A stretch of DNA of 64,000 nt. It comes from Dryocosmus kuriphilus. Lineage: Eukaryota > Arthropoda > Insecta > Hymenoptera > Cynipidae. This document shows, piece after piece, positions 36,810 through 48,495 of this stretch. Both the position numbers and the translations under genes were made by a program. Positions within the stretch are counted from its first letter, which is position 1, and each line of letters begins with the position of its first letter. Below the pieces are notes generated by a model. That model was not told where the DNA came from. It was given only the letters and a program-made list of their open reading frames with translations, and searched no databases. The stretch covers positions 177,614,552-177,678,551 of the forward strand of contig CM076191.1 of NCBI GenBank assembly GCA_038277395.1. The letters are read 5' to 3'.

Positions 36810-38440
36810 TACAAAATAACCAAAAATATGAGGACGGGACTTGAAAGAAAATGTCGTTTGCGAACCATGCTTATGATATTACAGTATATTATTTATATTT
36901 TAGGAATACCATTATAACTTTCCAGGTCAAGATTTTCTAAAAGCACATTTTTCAAGAGATTTTTTTTGTGATACCAGTTCTTTTCATATCGTTTCCAATT
37001 ATAGCGCGACCTTCCTCAAAAGTGGGGCGAATAAAATAAGAAAAGTATCGGATGTTCCGCGAAAGAGAGAGCTTACGGTGATACCAGGTTTCGTAGATAT
37101 CGATCTTGGATCATTGCCAATTTCTCCTACCCTTTCAAAAAAACTTTTGATCTTGACAAAATTCAAGCAGCGAAATAAAATATTGATTTTAAAATTCGAA
37201 ACAAGAGGTCTCGAACTATATAAGTGTACTTATTTTACAAAATATTGCATATAAAATATTTTACATCATCCATAAAGTTTTTTTAAAACTAATAAAGCCT
37301 ATTTTCGAAAACTATTTTTTCTTGTCTGAAACATTCTTCATTCTATAAAAATCGTGTCCTTGGAGAAGTCGATTTCCGTTCGTTTTACCAAAAATTGAAA
37401 ACTTTCCCTTGGCAAGGGACCAGTCACCAGAAAGTAAATCCGTGATGCAATGCCAATGGGAAGAATCAGTTCTTACCTTTTTGGCTTTTTCCTAGGCGGC
37501 TGGCTTTGTGCCTTTGTGGCCATAATATCGCGACCGGAAAAAGGTATAGGAACAAAAATATTGTTGGAACTGTACTGCGCATATCTGTATCTATACTTGG
37601 CGGCATTATCGTTTAGGTTTCTTAAATGATACATATAAATATATATGTGTGTATGTGTGTTTGTATGCTGTTGAGCTGCATGTGTGAAGTTGGGCTTAGA
37701 AGGGGCGGCAACCCCGTGAAACTCTGCACTCACCTGGGAAAAGGCGTGGCTTGGCTTGAGAGTGGTCGATATTGGTGCTGCCCAGGGAAGCAGAAGCTAC
37801 CCCTGATCCTTATTTCCCCGTCGGGAAGAGAGTCGACGACGAGAACGAAAAGGAATGGAAGCTAAAAACCCCGGAAGGAAGATAGGAAGGAAGATCTTGG
37901 CTGGTGGACAAAAGAAAGGAGGCAAGCATCATTCAATATTCCACTCTTGATTCTAATTTGTTAATTATTGTTATTCACTTCTCAGCCCTCGCTTTTATAA
38001 TGGTTTCGAGTTTAATTTGCTATCGGGTTTCAAGTTCTCTTTTGATACATGGTTTTAATTATAAAGGGCTGAAATCCGTTTTCTTGGATTCTGAAAAGAA
38101 TTATTATTTTTAGAAATTCCACAGAAAAAAGTTTTAGTTTTGTTACAGCTTCATTTTTACTAATATGGAACCTTTTTTTGTCTTAAGCTAGACCCTCATT
38201 CTGAAACATATAACTGTTTTTCTGTTTGTGTGAAATTTTAATTGAAAAAAATATATATAAAAGAATAATCATTTAATTATTTTAGAGAAATGTATCATCA
38301 AATTTCATTAGAATTTTTAAATCCCCCATCAAAAATTTCTGCAAAGTTCTTGTCCATAAAGATTCTATTGAATTGTATAATTGAGTCGGCAATTAATAAT
38401 TATTTTTTACGTTGGAAAAGCATAAAATATACCTGTATAG
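36810..38440. other. Intergenic sequence, no recognised gene
   Basis: A TG-rich microsatellite (TATATGTGTGTATGTGTG) sits near 37640. The GC-richer stretch 37680-37880 has overlapping open frames on both strands (37473-37733, 37626-37865) but no domain. It could be exon or regulatory DNA, with no evidence to decide. Confidence 0.3.
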
Positions 38441-38569
38441 TAGGGGAGAGTGGTACAAATATCAATACCAGTACCGCAACTGATTAATGTAAGTTTTCTC
38501 TAAAATTTAATTATATTAATATACATTATCCAGTTGGTATTGGTATTCAGTTTGTATTACTCTCCCCTA
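38441..38569. mobile_element. 125-bp MITE with GGGGAGAGT ends
   Basis: GGGGAGAGTGGTACAAATAT on the left (38443) pairs with the inverse GGGGAGAGTAATACAAACTG ending at 38567. TA flanks both ends. CAATACCAGTACC and its inverse counterpart extend the stem. The same terminal octamer is used by the element at 3052-3945. Confidence 0.8.
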
Positions 38570-38724
38570 TATCTTAAAAAGTTCAATAAAGTTTAGACCG
38601 ATTTTTGTTTGTTTGTTCATATAAAACTCCTTTCAAATTTCTATAAAATTTCCGAAGGAAATTAATTGAGAATTCTTCGAGACTATTGTTACATATAAAT
38701 TCCGTGGAATTTAGATTTTTATAT

Positions 38725-39443
38725 AAGCTCCAGAGTAAAAATTTTTCTTCTGGGAAAATAAGGTTTCCCAGAGGTAAGCTAGACATGTCCCAGACTTCTG
38801 CCAGACTTTTGCCAGACAAGTATCTAAAATTTGAAATAGGTTCTGAAACGATCCCAGTCAGGTTCCCAAATACCCGTTGGATATTTGGGAAATTATCTGA
38901 AAATTGTATGGATTTTTATAAGTTCTTTCAGATTATTAACTATATTTATCTATGAATTTTTCATTAAATATATTTAATCATTATAAATCATATATTAGAA
39001 TCCAAAAATTGTATCTGTTTTAGCATATCTCATTTCGTTTACGAGATACATTATATTTATTCCAATTTTTAACTTTAAAAAAAAATTTCGATATCTGAAA
39101 TTGTTGAAACCCGTGGCTTCTGAATTTCTAACCTTTGTAATGGTAATTTAATAATTTTCAAATTTTTAATTTTTAATGTTTAATCACTGTTAGACACATG
39201 CCCAGCAATCTCTGTCATTGCCAAAGATACTTCTAGTATGTCTGGCATTTCGTTTTTTTTTTTCCGAAATTATAAATTCAAGTCTCGCAACCTGGGGTCC
39301 TAAACCGAGATAGATGTTTATCCAGACATAATAATTCTAGCTTCTGAAACGATCCTAGACATGCCAGACATAGAAGACAAAGCCTAGACTTGTTCCAGAT
39401 ATTTCTCAGACATTTCCCAGACGAAAATTTTTTACTCCGGCTT
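38725..39443. mobile_element. TIR element with TCTGG/CCAGA array
   Basis: GAGTAAAAATTTTTCTTCTG on the left matches the inverse of GAGTAAAAAATTTTCGTCTG on the right. Both arms continue into clustered CCAGAC and GTCTGG words, a degenerate minisatellite, and share TCTGAAACGATCC. The interior is AT-rich and non-coding. No TSD was found. Confidence 0.6.
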
Positions 39444-39649
39444 TGAATAATTCTCATCATCTCGATCTATATTAAAACTTCCACAGTGTTTGGCTCAAAT
39501 TCTACGTTTGTAACGAATTTGCGTCCGTGTGATTTTCCAGGAATTTTTAATACATGTTTATGTATTACAAAACTGTGTAGAAATTCAATATAAATTTGAC
39601 AATAATTGGATTACCTTTATGCAAACATTTTTTGCAAAATTACAAAAAG
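39444..39649. other. AT-rich spacer
   Basis: Nothing recognised. Confidence 0.4.
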
Positions 39650-40045
39650 TTCATATGAGAATTCTGTAAAAGAATTTCATGGAATGATTGTTTATATTTG
39701 AAGAATTTGCGTTGTAAGAAAAAAATAATTTGTTACTTATTTTATTTTGTTCGGTATTGGACGCACGTTCAATCGCCGAAGGTAAGCAGCTCTTGGCTCG
39801 ATTATACCCGGATGGGGTCTGTCGTACTACATACTATCATCTTATTAACACTTACAATCTTTGAACGCTTACACATGAATAAAATCAGTGATGTTTTATT
39901 TGTATTCTTTAGATTTTTTAAATTGATTTTTTTCTAATTCTATCCTAAAATATGAGTGTCAACGACAGGAGACAAAACTTTAGGGACAGACTTTTAAGTA
40001 TAATTAAGCACCTTTAGAACTAAAATATTGATCGGTATTCGCAAT
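39650..40045 (+). mobile_element. 5S-rRNA-like repeat (SINE3-type), copy 1
   Basis: The block 39767-39832 resembles the 3' half of 5S rRNA, the part holding the internal Pol III control region: ATCGCCGAAGGTAAGCAG, then TTGGCTCGATTATACCCGGA and TGGGG. Upstream (AAAAGAATTTCATGGAATGA) and downstream (TACTATCATCTTAT, GGGACAGACTTTTAAG, AAGCACCTTTAGAACTAAAA) sequences are shared with the inverted copy at 43735-44280. The 5S part is therefore one module of a longer dispersed repeat rather than a stray 5S pseudogene. It is too short and diverged to be a working 5S gene. Confidence 0.65.
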
Positions 40046-40088
40046 TTTTAAAATCCTCAAATGATTTCCATAAGCATATACATGAATC

Positions 40089-40163
40089 TACCTCGGCCCG
40101 GATTTGAACCGGGAACGCCACTATTCAGGAGTGGAGCGTTTTCCAATTACGCCGCACCGAGGC
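40089..40163 (-). tRNA. tRNA-like sequence, probably a pseudogene or SINE head
   Basis: On the minus strand a cloverleaf can be drawn. The acceptor is GCCTCGG with CCGAGGT, the D stem GCGT with ACGC, the anticodon stem CCACT with AGTGG, and the T arm CCCGG-TTCAAAT-CCGGG with an intact B box. The anticodon loop CCTGAAT would place UGA at 34-36, but position 33 is C instead of U. Two extra bases sit between acceptor and D stem, and the long variable arm required of serine tRNA is absent. It is therefore unlikely to be a functional tRNA. Its first bases match the head of the SINE at 49911 (GCCTCGGTG), so it may derive from a related SINE. Confidence 0.6.
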
Positions 40164-40515
40164 CTCAGTAGATCGTTTCTCATTTCTCATTCAACAGGAT
40201 GAGGCGGTCAGAAATTAATTATTTAATTATCCTGGTAGATAAAAGAACACTAACATTTTATATACATGAATCATTCACAAAATTCTTTTGGCGAATGCCA
40301 ATTTTTTGTAGAAATTTGTATGTAAGGACATATCAAATGTCACCGACTGAAAATTTAAGCTACTATCATCTTATAAGATTTATTTCAAATTTTGGCGACA
40401 TTTTGTGACATAATATTTGACTCAAATCTTATTTCTGGTATTATATTTAAATAAAATATGTAATTAATTTTTGTACTAGAAATGCTAACTTCACGTAAAA
40501 TTTGTTAAAAATTAG

Positions 40516-41630
40516 GGGTGTAGTTCCGAATAGGTGAACCCTCTGATTTCGTTGAAACCACGTATACTTACGTATTTTGATGCGCTGATTACGAAAATCA
40601 TAGTAAAAATTGGTGACTAGGCGATTTTCATGGTGAAAACCATAAAAAACGTCATAAAAATCATGTTTTTTGCATTTATCTCAGTAAATACGCAGAATTT
40701 CAAAAAATGTTTTAAATGAAAGTTTTAGGTAATATAAAAATACATCTTTTTTATAGAATACACTTTTTGCTTAAAACCATTATTTTTTGACAAAAAGAGA
40801 ATTGCGTTGGAAAAACAAGAAAAAGATTAAGAAAGTTACGGAAATGCTTTCGGTCACGCTTTTTTCCAATTTTGTTAAAACTACTTATATTTATGTAATT
40901 TGACGCGCTGATTACGAATATGATAATGAAAATTGTCGACAAAGCGATTTTCATGGGGAAAACCATAAAAACACCATAAAAATTGAGTTTTTTTTTTTGC
41001 GTTTATCTAAACCAATACGCAAAATTTAGAAAAATCTTTTAAACAAAAGTTTTAGCTAGTATAAAAATACATATTTTTGATCATATACACTTTTTGTCTA
41101 AAACCATTATTTTTTGAGAAAAAGAGAATTGCGTTGGAAAAACAAGAAAAAGATGAAGAAAGTTACGGAAATGCGTTCGATCACGATCATCTCCCTTTGC
41201 AGGGGGGGGGGGGGGGGGGGTGCTGCGCATACACTGACCAGTTACGAAAATACGTTCAATCACGATCATTCCACTTTCCAAGGTTAATGGGGGGCTATTT
41301 CATTATCATATTCGTAATCAGCGCGTCAAATTACATAAATATAAGAAGTTTTAACAAAATTGGAAGAAAGCGTGACCGAAAGCATTTCCGTAACTTTCTT
41401 AATCTTTTTCTTGTTTTTCTAATGCAATCTTCTTTTTCTCGAAAAATAATGGTTTTAGGCAAAAAGTATACTCTACAAAAAAGATGTATTTTTATACTAG
41501 CTAAAACTTTTATTTAAAAAATCGCCTAGTCGCCAATTTTCACTATGATTTTTGTAATCAGCACATCAAAATACGTAAGTATACGTGGTTTCAACGAAAT
41601 CGGAGGGTTCACCTATTCGGAACTTTATCC
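40516..41630. mobile_element. Foldback transposon with 8-bp target duplication
   Basis: AAAATTAG flanks both sides (40508-40515 and 41631-41638). The ends share AGTTCCGAATAGGTGAACCC (from about 40522) and its inverse (to about 41625). The arms continue with TTTCGTTGAAACCACGTATA and its inverse. Inside, a unit of about 300 bp (GCGCTGATTACGAA, AAACCATTATTTTTTG, AAAACAAGAAAAAGAT) occurs twice in one orientation and once inverted. A G homopolymer of about 18 lies at 41203-41220. Frames at 40751-40966, 41077-41517 and 41081-41281 are read-throughs of these repeats. The TSD length fits hAT or MULE-like mobilisation. Confidence 0.75.
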
Positions 41631-41638
41631 AAAATTAG

Positions 41639-43734
41639 ATTACGTGGAGAAGAAAGTTGACTGTCTTACAGAATCTTTTGTTTGAATTATGAAAACTGAT
41701 TTGATGTAAAGGTCAAAACAAAATCACCTTGAGAACAAATTGGAAAATTGATATGGAAGATGGGTGAGATTGATGTTTCATAAAAACCGTTTCTTTGACT
41801 GTGAGCAATGTGAATAGATGCACTATTAAAATAGTTTAAAAATTTATTCATCTTAGTTGCCTGAAATTTAACCCAAAAGTATTCTCAAATCATAGAAAAA
41901 AATTTAAATCAGCATTAAAAGAAATACATGATTCAATATTTAGTCCGCTTTTCCTTATTTACAAGATTAAGTATCTCAATCTAGCTCTCTTGAGATTCTC
42001 TCAATCACTGTTAAAAAGAAGTTTCTAAACCTTCGGACATACGTTCAGTATTCTTTGGAAGCGTCAAGCATGTTTGGCGGAAGTCTAAACGTTCGTCCGG
42101 CGTTGACGAAGAAGAGGGATACGAAATTTCATGAAGAGGAAGGAAGAGTAGTAAGAGGAAGAGAAGGACGAGGAAAAGTAGTTTGTCGAAAGTTTTTCAA
42201 TTCCGAAAGTTTCACCCGCCAGTCTATTGTGCTGTTAGTACTTTGAATGGGGTTGCGCTTCTGGAAGGTCGATGCGGTTTATGGGACTAACTTTGTTGTT
42301 TGTTGCATCTCAGAGACTAATAGTATTTTTGTCCAATAAAATTGTCCAGTTCAGATGATAAAATAAATAAATCCCCTCTCTTATAAATCACCATCTTATT
42401 TGATATTACCTTATAGACTTAAATTTGAAAATCACGATTAATAATCCGAATATGATCATATATTAATTCGCGGACAAGTCCGCCCTTAGATATAGGACCG
42501 TATATGCAGGAAAATTGGAGTCAAGCCAGTCCAAACCAGGAACGCATCGAACGATAAGTTTCGCGGACAGAAAAAGCCCGGGAAATTAATCAAAGCGAAT
42601 TTCAGAGCGCCGAGCAACCGCCGACAAAGCATATTCGCCGTAAGAATGGATCGTTTCCGGTTCCGTTCTCTTTATGGTACATTGCGGCTCAGCGATGTAT
42701 TAAGATTACTTAATCGATAAAGCTCTGAACGGAAAACCAATCCGTTTTTCATTCCTACATATGCCTCCTTCACTCTCCAACATCCCCAAATGAATTCAAG
42801 TCTCTTTACTTTTTTTCTTATCATATTTAATCGATTTATCTTATCAATTGGATCAGCAAGTTATCTACAGTAAATTTTGAGCTAAAAAAAAATGTTGAAT
42901 AAAAACAATAAAGGTAATTACTATTGAGACATATTTTACTACACACAATCAGTAGCAAAATTTTATGTGAAATTCTTTTTTCACCCCTGGGAGTGATGAA
43001 GCAAGTATAGTGGGTGTTTATTGAATCGAATTTCACGCGGACCAGCTAAAAAAAAAACAGCTAAATCCCGATGGAATGGATATTGTTTGAACGCGCGACA
43101 TATCGGTGTAAACATCGTTTAATGGGCCGCTTGCACGTGCCTTGTGGCTATTGTCCCATTATAAATAGGCAGCTGATAACTCTCCCTATTCCTCTATACT
43201 TGATATGTGCGTGTGAGATAGCTCGCGTGCAACAACTACAAGGATGTTCACATGGAACCAATTGCGCATTTCTGGAATCAGGGTATTTCGATATCTACTG
43301 AGTCATTGTTGACGCTTTTCTGTAAACCTTTAATAATTTCCTATCTATATCTTGAAACTTTACATAAACAAAAGGTTTGTTTAAATAAAGAGGGGCTTGT
43401 TTTCAGATTAAGGTCTAACAAAATTAAGCTGTAACAAGAGTAGTACGATTTTTCTCAGTGTCTCCTCTATAGTGCCTAGTATGCCGTCTTCTATAAACCT
43501 TAAATTATTTGTAACTAAAATTCAGTCAATACTTTTATTTAAATTAAGTGTATCTGGGTTTTACCCATTTCCATGATTTAATATAATTTTTTAATAATGC
43601 TAGAAAAGTACCATCGAAGTAGTTTTTAGCAAAGCTTCAAAATTTCAGTTGCTTTTGTTTAGAGATAGGAAATTAACATATAGCTCAAATTTCCAATCAG
43701 TGAGCTACAAATTATGAATACACATCAATGTTTT
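41639..43734. other. Intergenic sequence, no recognised gene
   Basis: GC-richer unique patches at 42520-42720 and 43060-43270 show no domain or motif. A small palindrome GCGGACAAGTCCGC lies at 42470-42483. Short frames (42055-42246, 43071-43301) are unsupported. Confidence 0.35.
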
Positions 43735-44280
43735 AGTTCTAAAGGTGCTTAGTTATATGCTTAAAAGTCTGTCCCTGAAGTTTTGATTATAAAACATTAA
43801 TTTGATATTTGAAGCAAATATAATAGAGTACAATATCAAAAATAGGATGATAGTAAAATATTATGTAGAAACATGTTGGCTACTTTTGAGACAAATTATA
43901 AGATGATAGTATCTAGTACGATGGCTCCCATCCGGGTATAACCGAGCCAAGCACTATTTAACTTCGGTGATCGAACGAGAAGCCTTAAACCATTACATGA
44001 GACCAAGGGAAAAAAATTAAATAGAAAAAATATATTTTTTATCCTTAAAGCGCAAATTCTTCACATATGAGCAATCATTCCATGGAATTCTTTTACCGAA
44101 TTTCCCATTAGGATTTCTCTGCAAGTTTTATGATTTTTTTGTCAGAAGTTGTGAAATTTAAGTCCCGACCGTTTTACCCATTGAAGGTGCTTAATTACAT
44201 ATGCTCAAAAATCTGTTCCTGAAATTTTGTTTCCAGTCGGTGACACTCATATTTCAGGATAGTACGCGAAAACAATCTAA
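43735..44280 (-). mobile_element. 5S-rRNA-like repeat (SINE3-type), copy 2
   Basis: The minus strand carries a closer match to 5S rRNA than copy 1 (43914-43980): TCGATCACCGAAGTTAAATA, then GCTTGGCTCGGTTATACCCG and GATGGGAGCC. The same flanking modules are present. A block with GAGTGTCACCGAC, AGGAACAGATTTTTGAG and TAATTAAGCACCTT occurs upstream of the 5S part (about 44160-44275). A related block with AGGGACAGACTTTTAAGC lies downstream (about 43735-43805). The two flanking blocks are in direct orientation, like short terminal repeats around the 5S module. Confidence 0.65.
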
Positions 44281-44865
44281 AAAAATGTGCCCTCTTCACG
44301 CTCGATACTGTATTTACATCGCGCTATGCGCTCGAAATTTGTGCTATGGGGCTCTTTTTATTAACTGATTTTCCTCAAATTTGAAGGGTTCATGAATTTA
44401 AATTTAAAGCTCTTCAATTTTGAGTATTTAAATTTAAAATTGTTTGAACATTAAGCTGCTTTAAATTGGAAATTGCTCAACTTTTGACTTTCGAAAAAAA
44501 TTAACATTAGAAAATTTATTCAGGCTTTTAGTTCACATGTTGAAAACCTATAACATTATGTAGGCCAATGCAAATTTAAAACTACAAAATTTTGGAAATT
44601 TCAAGTTAAAATTAATTATGTAATCAAGTCTTCGTTCTAATTATTTTTAAAAACTATAAACTATCGTTATTTTCAAACGATAAAATTTTGAAAAATTTTA
44701 AAATGAAACCAAACCACTTTCAATGTTTCGATATAAAATGATTCCACTTTAAACGATTCCCGTACACAAAAATTTAATTTATAAAGTTTCAAGCTTATTA
44801 TTTTTACTATTATTCTTACTCACTATAAAATCAAAAGTCTTTAACAAAATAAACTTCTTATTTTT
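44281..44865. other. AT-rich sequence with a GCGCG-family remnant
   Basis: Near 44297-44335 the words CACGCTCGATAC and ATCGCGCTATGCGCTCGAA resemble the palindromic block of the GCGCG/CGT family. The rest is AT-rich and unremarkable. Confidence 0.4.
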
Positions 44866-45567
44866 TAACTATTCCATTGGTAAAATGCTAAAATAATAGT
44901 ATTTCATTAGTAAAATTTACTCAACTACTAATTCAGATTTAGGGTATCATTTTTTTATATAAAAAAAATTCTGATTTGGTTCATTTCTCTCAGTTTTTCA
45001 CTCTCCTTTCAATGGTTCCATTTTCAATTTTTAGAAAACAGAGTTTTTATGACACATGCATGATTTCAGCCCTTTTCGACGCCTATAAAGCGGGGCTAAA
45101 GCTCTACTTTTCACTCACCAGGGAGTAAAAAGTACTTTTTACTCCCTCGGGAGTAAAAAGTAGTTTTGGACGCCTATGAAGCGGGGCTAAAGCTCTACTT
45201 TTTACTCCCAGGGAGTAAAAAGTAGGGAGTAAAAAGTAGAGCTTTAGCCCCGCTTCATAGGCGTCCAAAACTACTTTTTACTCCCGAGGGAGTAAAAAGC
45301 ACTTTTTACTCCCTGGTGAGTGAAAATTAGAGCTTTAGCCCCGCTTTATAGGCGTCGAAAAGGGCTGAAATCATGCATGTGTCATAAAAACTCTGTTTTC
45401 TAAAAACTGAAAATGGAACCATTGAAAGAAGAGTGAAAAACTGAGAGAAATGAACCAAATCAGAATTTTTTTATTTAAAAAAATGATACTCTAAATCTGA
45501 ATTAGTAGTTGAGTAAATTTTACTAATGAAATACTATTATTTTAGCATTTTACTAATGGAATAGTTA
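44866..45567. mobile_element. 702-bp palindrome with nested hairpin modules
   Basis: The whole interval is an inverted repeat centred near 45216. The outer arms start TAACTATTCCATTGGTAAAA on the left, with the inverse on the right. Inside, the module GACGCCTATGAAGCGGGGCT followed by AAAGCTCTACTTTTTACTCC occurs four times, twice in each orientation, joined by GGGAGTAAAAAGTA words that are themselves paired. Arms differ by single substitutions and small indels. No coding capacity. Confidence 0.85.
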
Positions 45568-45822
45568 CACAAGTCGAAAAAGTCCCTCTCCCCCTTGGCG
45601 CATACGATATTTTTTATAACAAATGGATGATTTCAGACATTTTTGGACGCCTATGAAGCGGGGCTAAAGCTCTACTTTTTTCTCCTATGGAGTAAAAAGT
45701 AGGGAGTAAAAAGTAGAGCTTTAGCCCCGCTTCATAGGCGTCCAAAAATGTCTGAAATCATCAATTTCTTATAAAAAATATCGTATGCGCCAAGGGGGGG
45801 AGGGACTTTTTCGACTTGTGTA
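45566..45822. mobile_element. 257-bp palindrome sharing the hairpin module
   Basis: TACACAAGTCGAAAAAGTCC on the left is the inverse of the right end at 45822, with TA at both ends. The centre (about 45648-45745) again holds the module GGACGCCTATGAAGCGGGGC in both orientations, although the outer arms are unrelated to those of the neighbouring palindrome. A partial third copy of the outer arm, AAAAAGTCCCTCTTCTCCCC, follows at about 45850. The abutting palindromes share the TA at their junction. Confidence 0.8.
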
Positions 45823-47719
45823 TGTTTTCAGTACAAGTCGTATAAAAAGTCCCTCTTCTCCCCCTAGGTGCATAATATACTATTACCTGTTCGAACAATA
45901 CCTGCCGATCCTCTCGGATAATTGTATTGGCAACTTTCAAAATTATATTTACACTTTTCTCTCCGGCCTGGAAGTCGTAAATAAAGTCTTTTATTTACTT
46001 GATTTAATTTCTTTTTCCACAATAGGTGCGTGCGAAAACCGAGGGTCAAATCTTCTTCCTTTTCTCGAAGGTTTCTGAAATATACCATAGAATCACAGAT
46101 TGTATAGATATAGAAGATAGACGAATCTGGATGTAAGCCGTTCTCAAGGTAAATTATCCGAAGGTACATAATTGCGGCATAAACGGCTTAAAACCTGGTC
46201 GAACTGAAAGAAGAATACTGTTTATACTTTATGCTGAGGATTTTTGGAAGCAATAAAATCTAGAGAATTTAAGACTAAGGTTCCGTTAAGTGGTCACTTT
46301 AGAAAGAAACTTTCAGAAAAATCTTTAGAATTTAGAATCTATTAGGATAAAGAGGGCTATAACTAGTATAAACGACAACTTAAGTGAAGTTTTTAGAAAA
46401 AGAATAGTAATTTATATCATTTCGAAACTCTTAGAAAATCAAAACCAAGAATCTAATGATCAACTTTGAACAACAGTATCTCAAAAGTTTTTAATCAAAA
46501 ATAAATAAAAAAAGAAGAAGGGAAAAAAGAAGGAAGGAGTTTTGGTGGATGTTTTCTTTTTCTTTCCTCTTTTTTCTTATTTTTCATTGAAGACATTTCA
46601 GATAGTCTTGTCCAAAGTTAGTCGGACTTCCAAAAATATATTTCTTCTCAAAAATAAGTAATTAGTTTCTAGAAAGTTTTAAAAAGTTAATTATTTTTAC
46701 TTAACACCAAGCTTAAAGACAATTTTCTAAAAATCCGTTATACTAATTATTAGAGAGAAAGAAACAAAATTTTTCAGCCGATTGAAATTTTAAAAATTTG
46801 AATCCTTCAGAATGTTAAAATAATTGAATTATTAAATTAATGAAAACTTAACTTCTTAAAGCGTAAAGGATTAAAATTTGAAAGCCTTGAATACAATTTT
46901 ATTATTTAAAATAGTACTAATTTCTGCGATGAAATTAATTATTTCTATTAAAAAATCTTTAAGTCTTATGAATTCTACTAAAATATTTTGAAAATTTCAA
47001 AAATGTGAATAAATTTTGTAATTTTCAAAAAATAATTATCAATATTTTGAAGTTTTCTGAAGTCATTTCGAATCTTAAAATCTACTGAACATTTCCAAAA
47101 TTAAATAATATCATGAAATGTTGAAAAATTTAAATTTTAAAACATTCGAAAACTAATAATGACAAATTAAAATATTTCAAACTTAAATAACATAAAATTT
47201 CAAATGAAAAGCCTTATGTTTAGAAATTAATAATTTCCATTAAGAATTCTTCAATTCTCAAGGATTCTACTAAAATGACTTAAGTTCTGTGAAACTTTTC
47301 TAAAGTAAAAAAAAAACAACTTAGCTTTTTGAAATAATTGGAAATATTTTCAAGTTTTTTTTAATGATTCAAAAATCTACTAACCTTAATTGTTATAAAA
47401 ATTAAAAAATATAAATTCAGGCACCGCACAGTGGTTCAGAATTGAATTTTTGCGGACAAATCAGTCTACAGGTCTCAATTTTTGTCCAATTCAAACGTTT
47501 TTTTTTCTAATTGAAGCTGAATAAATACCCCAATGATCCCTTGTGGTAGATTTTTAATTTTTTTTGCAAAATTCTTCGTAAACAACAAAAGTAAAGAAAA
47601 TGTTGTTTTCAGAAAAAAAATTATTCTAACCCGGAAAAAATTATTTGCGTTAACTGAGTATCTAGTAAAATCAATGCATTAGCAATTGCGCTATGTAATT
47701 AATGGATTTGATGAGTAAT
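45823..47719. other. AT-rich sequence, nothing recognised
   Basis: After a partial palindrome arm (45833-45880) there are only short AT-rich words such as AAATTTTAAAAATTTGAA. Opposed frames at 45785-46078 and 45864-46169 have no motif. Confidence 0.4.
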
Positions 47720-48205
47720 TTAATTATTATAAACAAGTTTTACAAAAAATTAATCTAATGTGACATTTTATCACGGAAATATTTTTTCCTTCACTATAAT
47801 TGCTTAAATTTATTACGAAAGTGTCTTTTAGTAACAAAAAATTGACAAATATGTAAAATTGTTATTTTTATAAACAAATTTTATTAACATATACTCGATT
47901 TTTACATTTTCAAGTAGGAACAAAATATTCTTTGCCTCAAAATTACTGAGATTTGCTATGAAAGTAGCAACCATTAACAAAATATTCTCAAAAATTAAGA
48001 ATTGTCATTGTCATAATAAAAGTTGTAAACAAATACTCAAATTTAACATTTTTAATCGGAAAAACGTATTTTCTGCCTTAAAATTACTGCCTTTTCGTTA
48101 TAAATGTGTCAGTAATAATATATTTACAAAAATGAAGAATTTTTTTGTCATAAACAAATATTTAAAATTGACATTTTCAATCATTTTGAATTTTTTGTGA
48201 AAACT
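47720..48205. repeat. Tandem repeat, units of roughly 130 bp
   Basis: About three degenerate units share the order AAAATTACTG, then TATAAATGTGTCAGTAA-like, TTTTTATAAACAAA, and a segment like TTTTTACATTTTCAA. The frame 47958-48200 follows the array. The TTTATAAACAAA words also mark the satellite in the foldback at 54578-56748, so the two may be related. Confidence 0.5.
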
Positions 48206-48221
48206 CCTTCGATTTTAACGA

Positions 48222-48495
48222 ATACATTCTCATCACGTGTCTCGCGCTTCACACTCGATTAAAGTGTATCCAAAACGTGACATTCTTTTGCATAGTATGG
48301 CTGAAAATATAAGTTCGTTTTTGATCAATTTATTCGAAGAATTTTTTTGAAAATTATCGTGTCTACATATTACAGACAGATAGACACCTTCTTAAAAATC
48401 ATTTTTCTCACTCAGGAGGTCTCAAAACGTGGAGATTTGATGAAAACCGGCGAAGTCGAATTTTACATAAATCATCTTCTCATTTTGGATCAGAA
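48222..48495 (+). mobile_element. GCGCG/CGT family element, deleted remnant
   Basis: It begins at AATACATTCTCATCACGTGT, the internal motif of complete copies, followed by CTCGCGCTTCACACTCGA. It then jumps to the GTCTACATATTACAGACAGA region, where the trinucleotide block has been lost. It retains CAGGAGGTCTCAAAACGTGG and ends near CTTCTCATTTTGGATCAGAA, a decayed terminus. Both frames are gone. Confidence 0.65.

Noticed and set aside
40089..40163. Functional serine or suppressor tRNA
   Set aside because: C at position 33, two extra bases before the D stem and no long variable arm argue against function.
43914..43980. Functional 5S rRNA gene
   Set aside because: Only about half of a 5S sequence is present, with substitutions, and the same flanks recur in another copy, so it is a repeat module.
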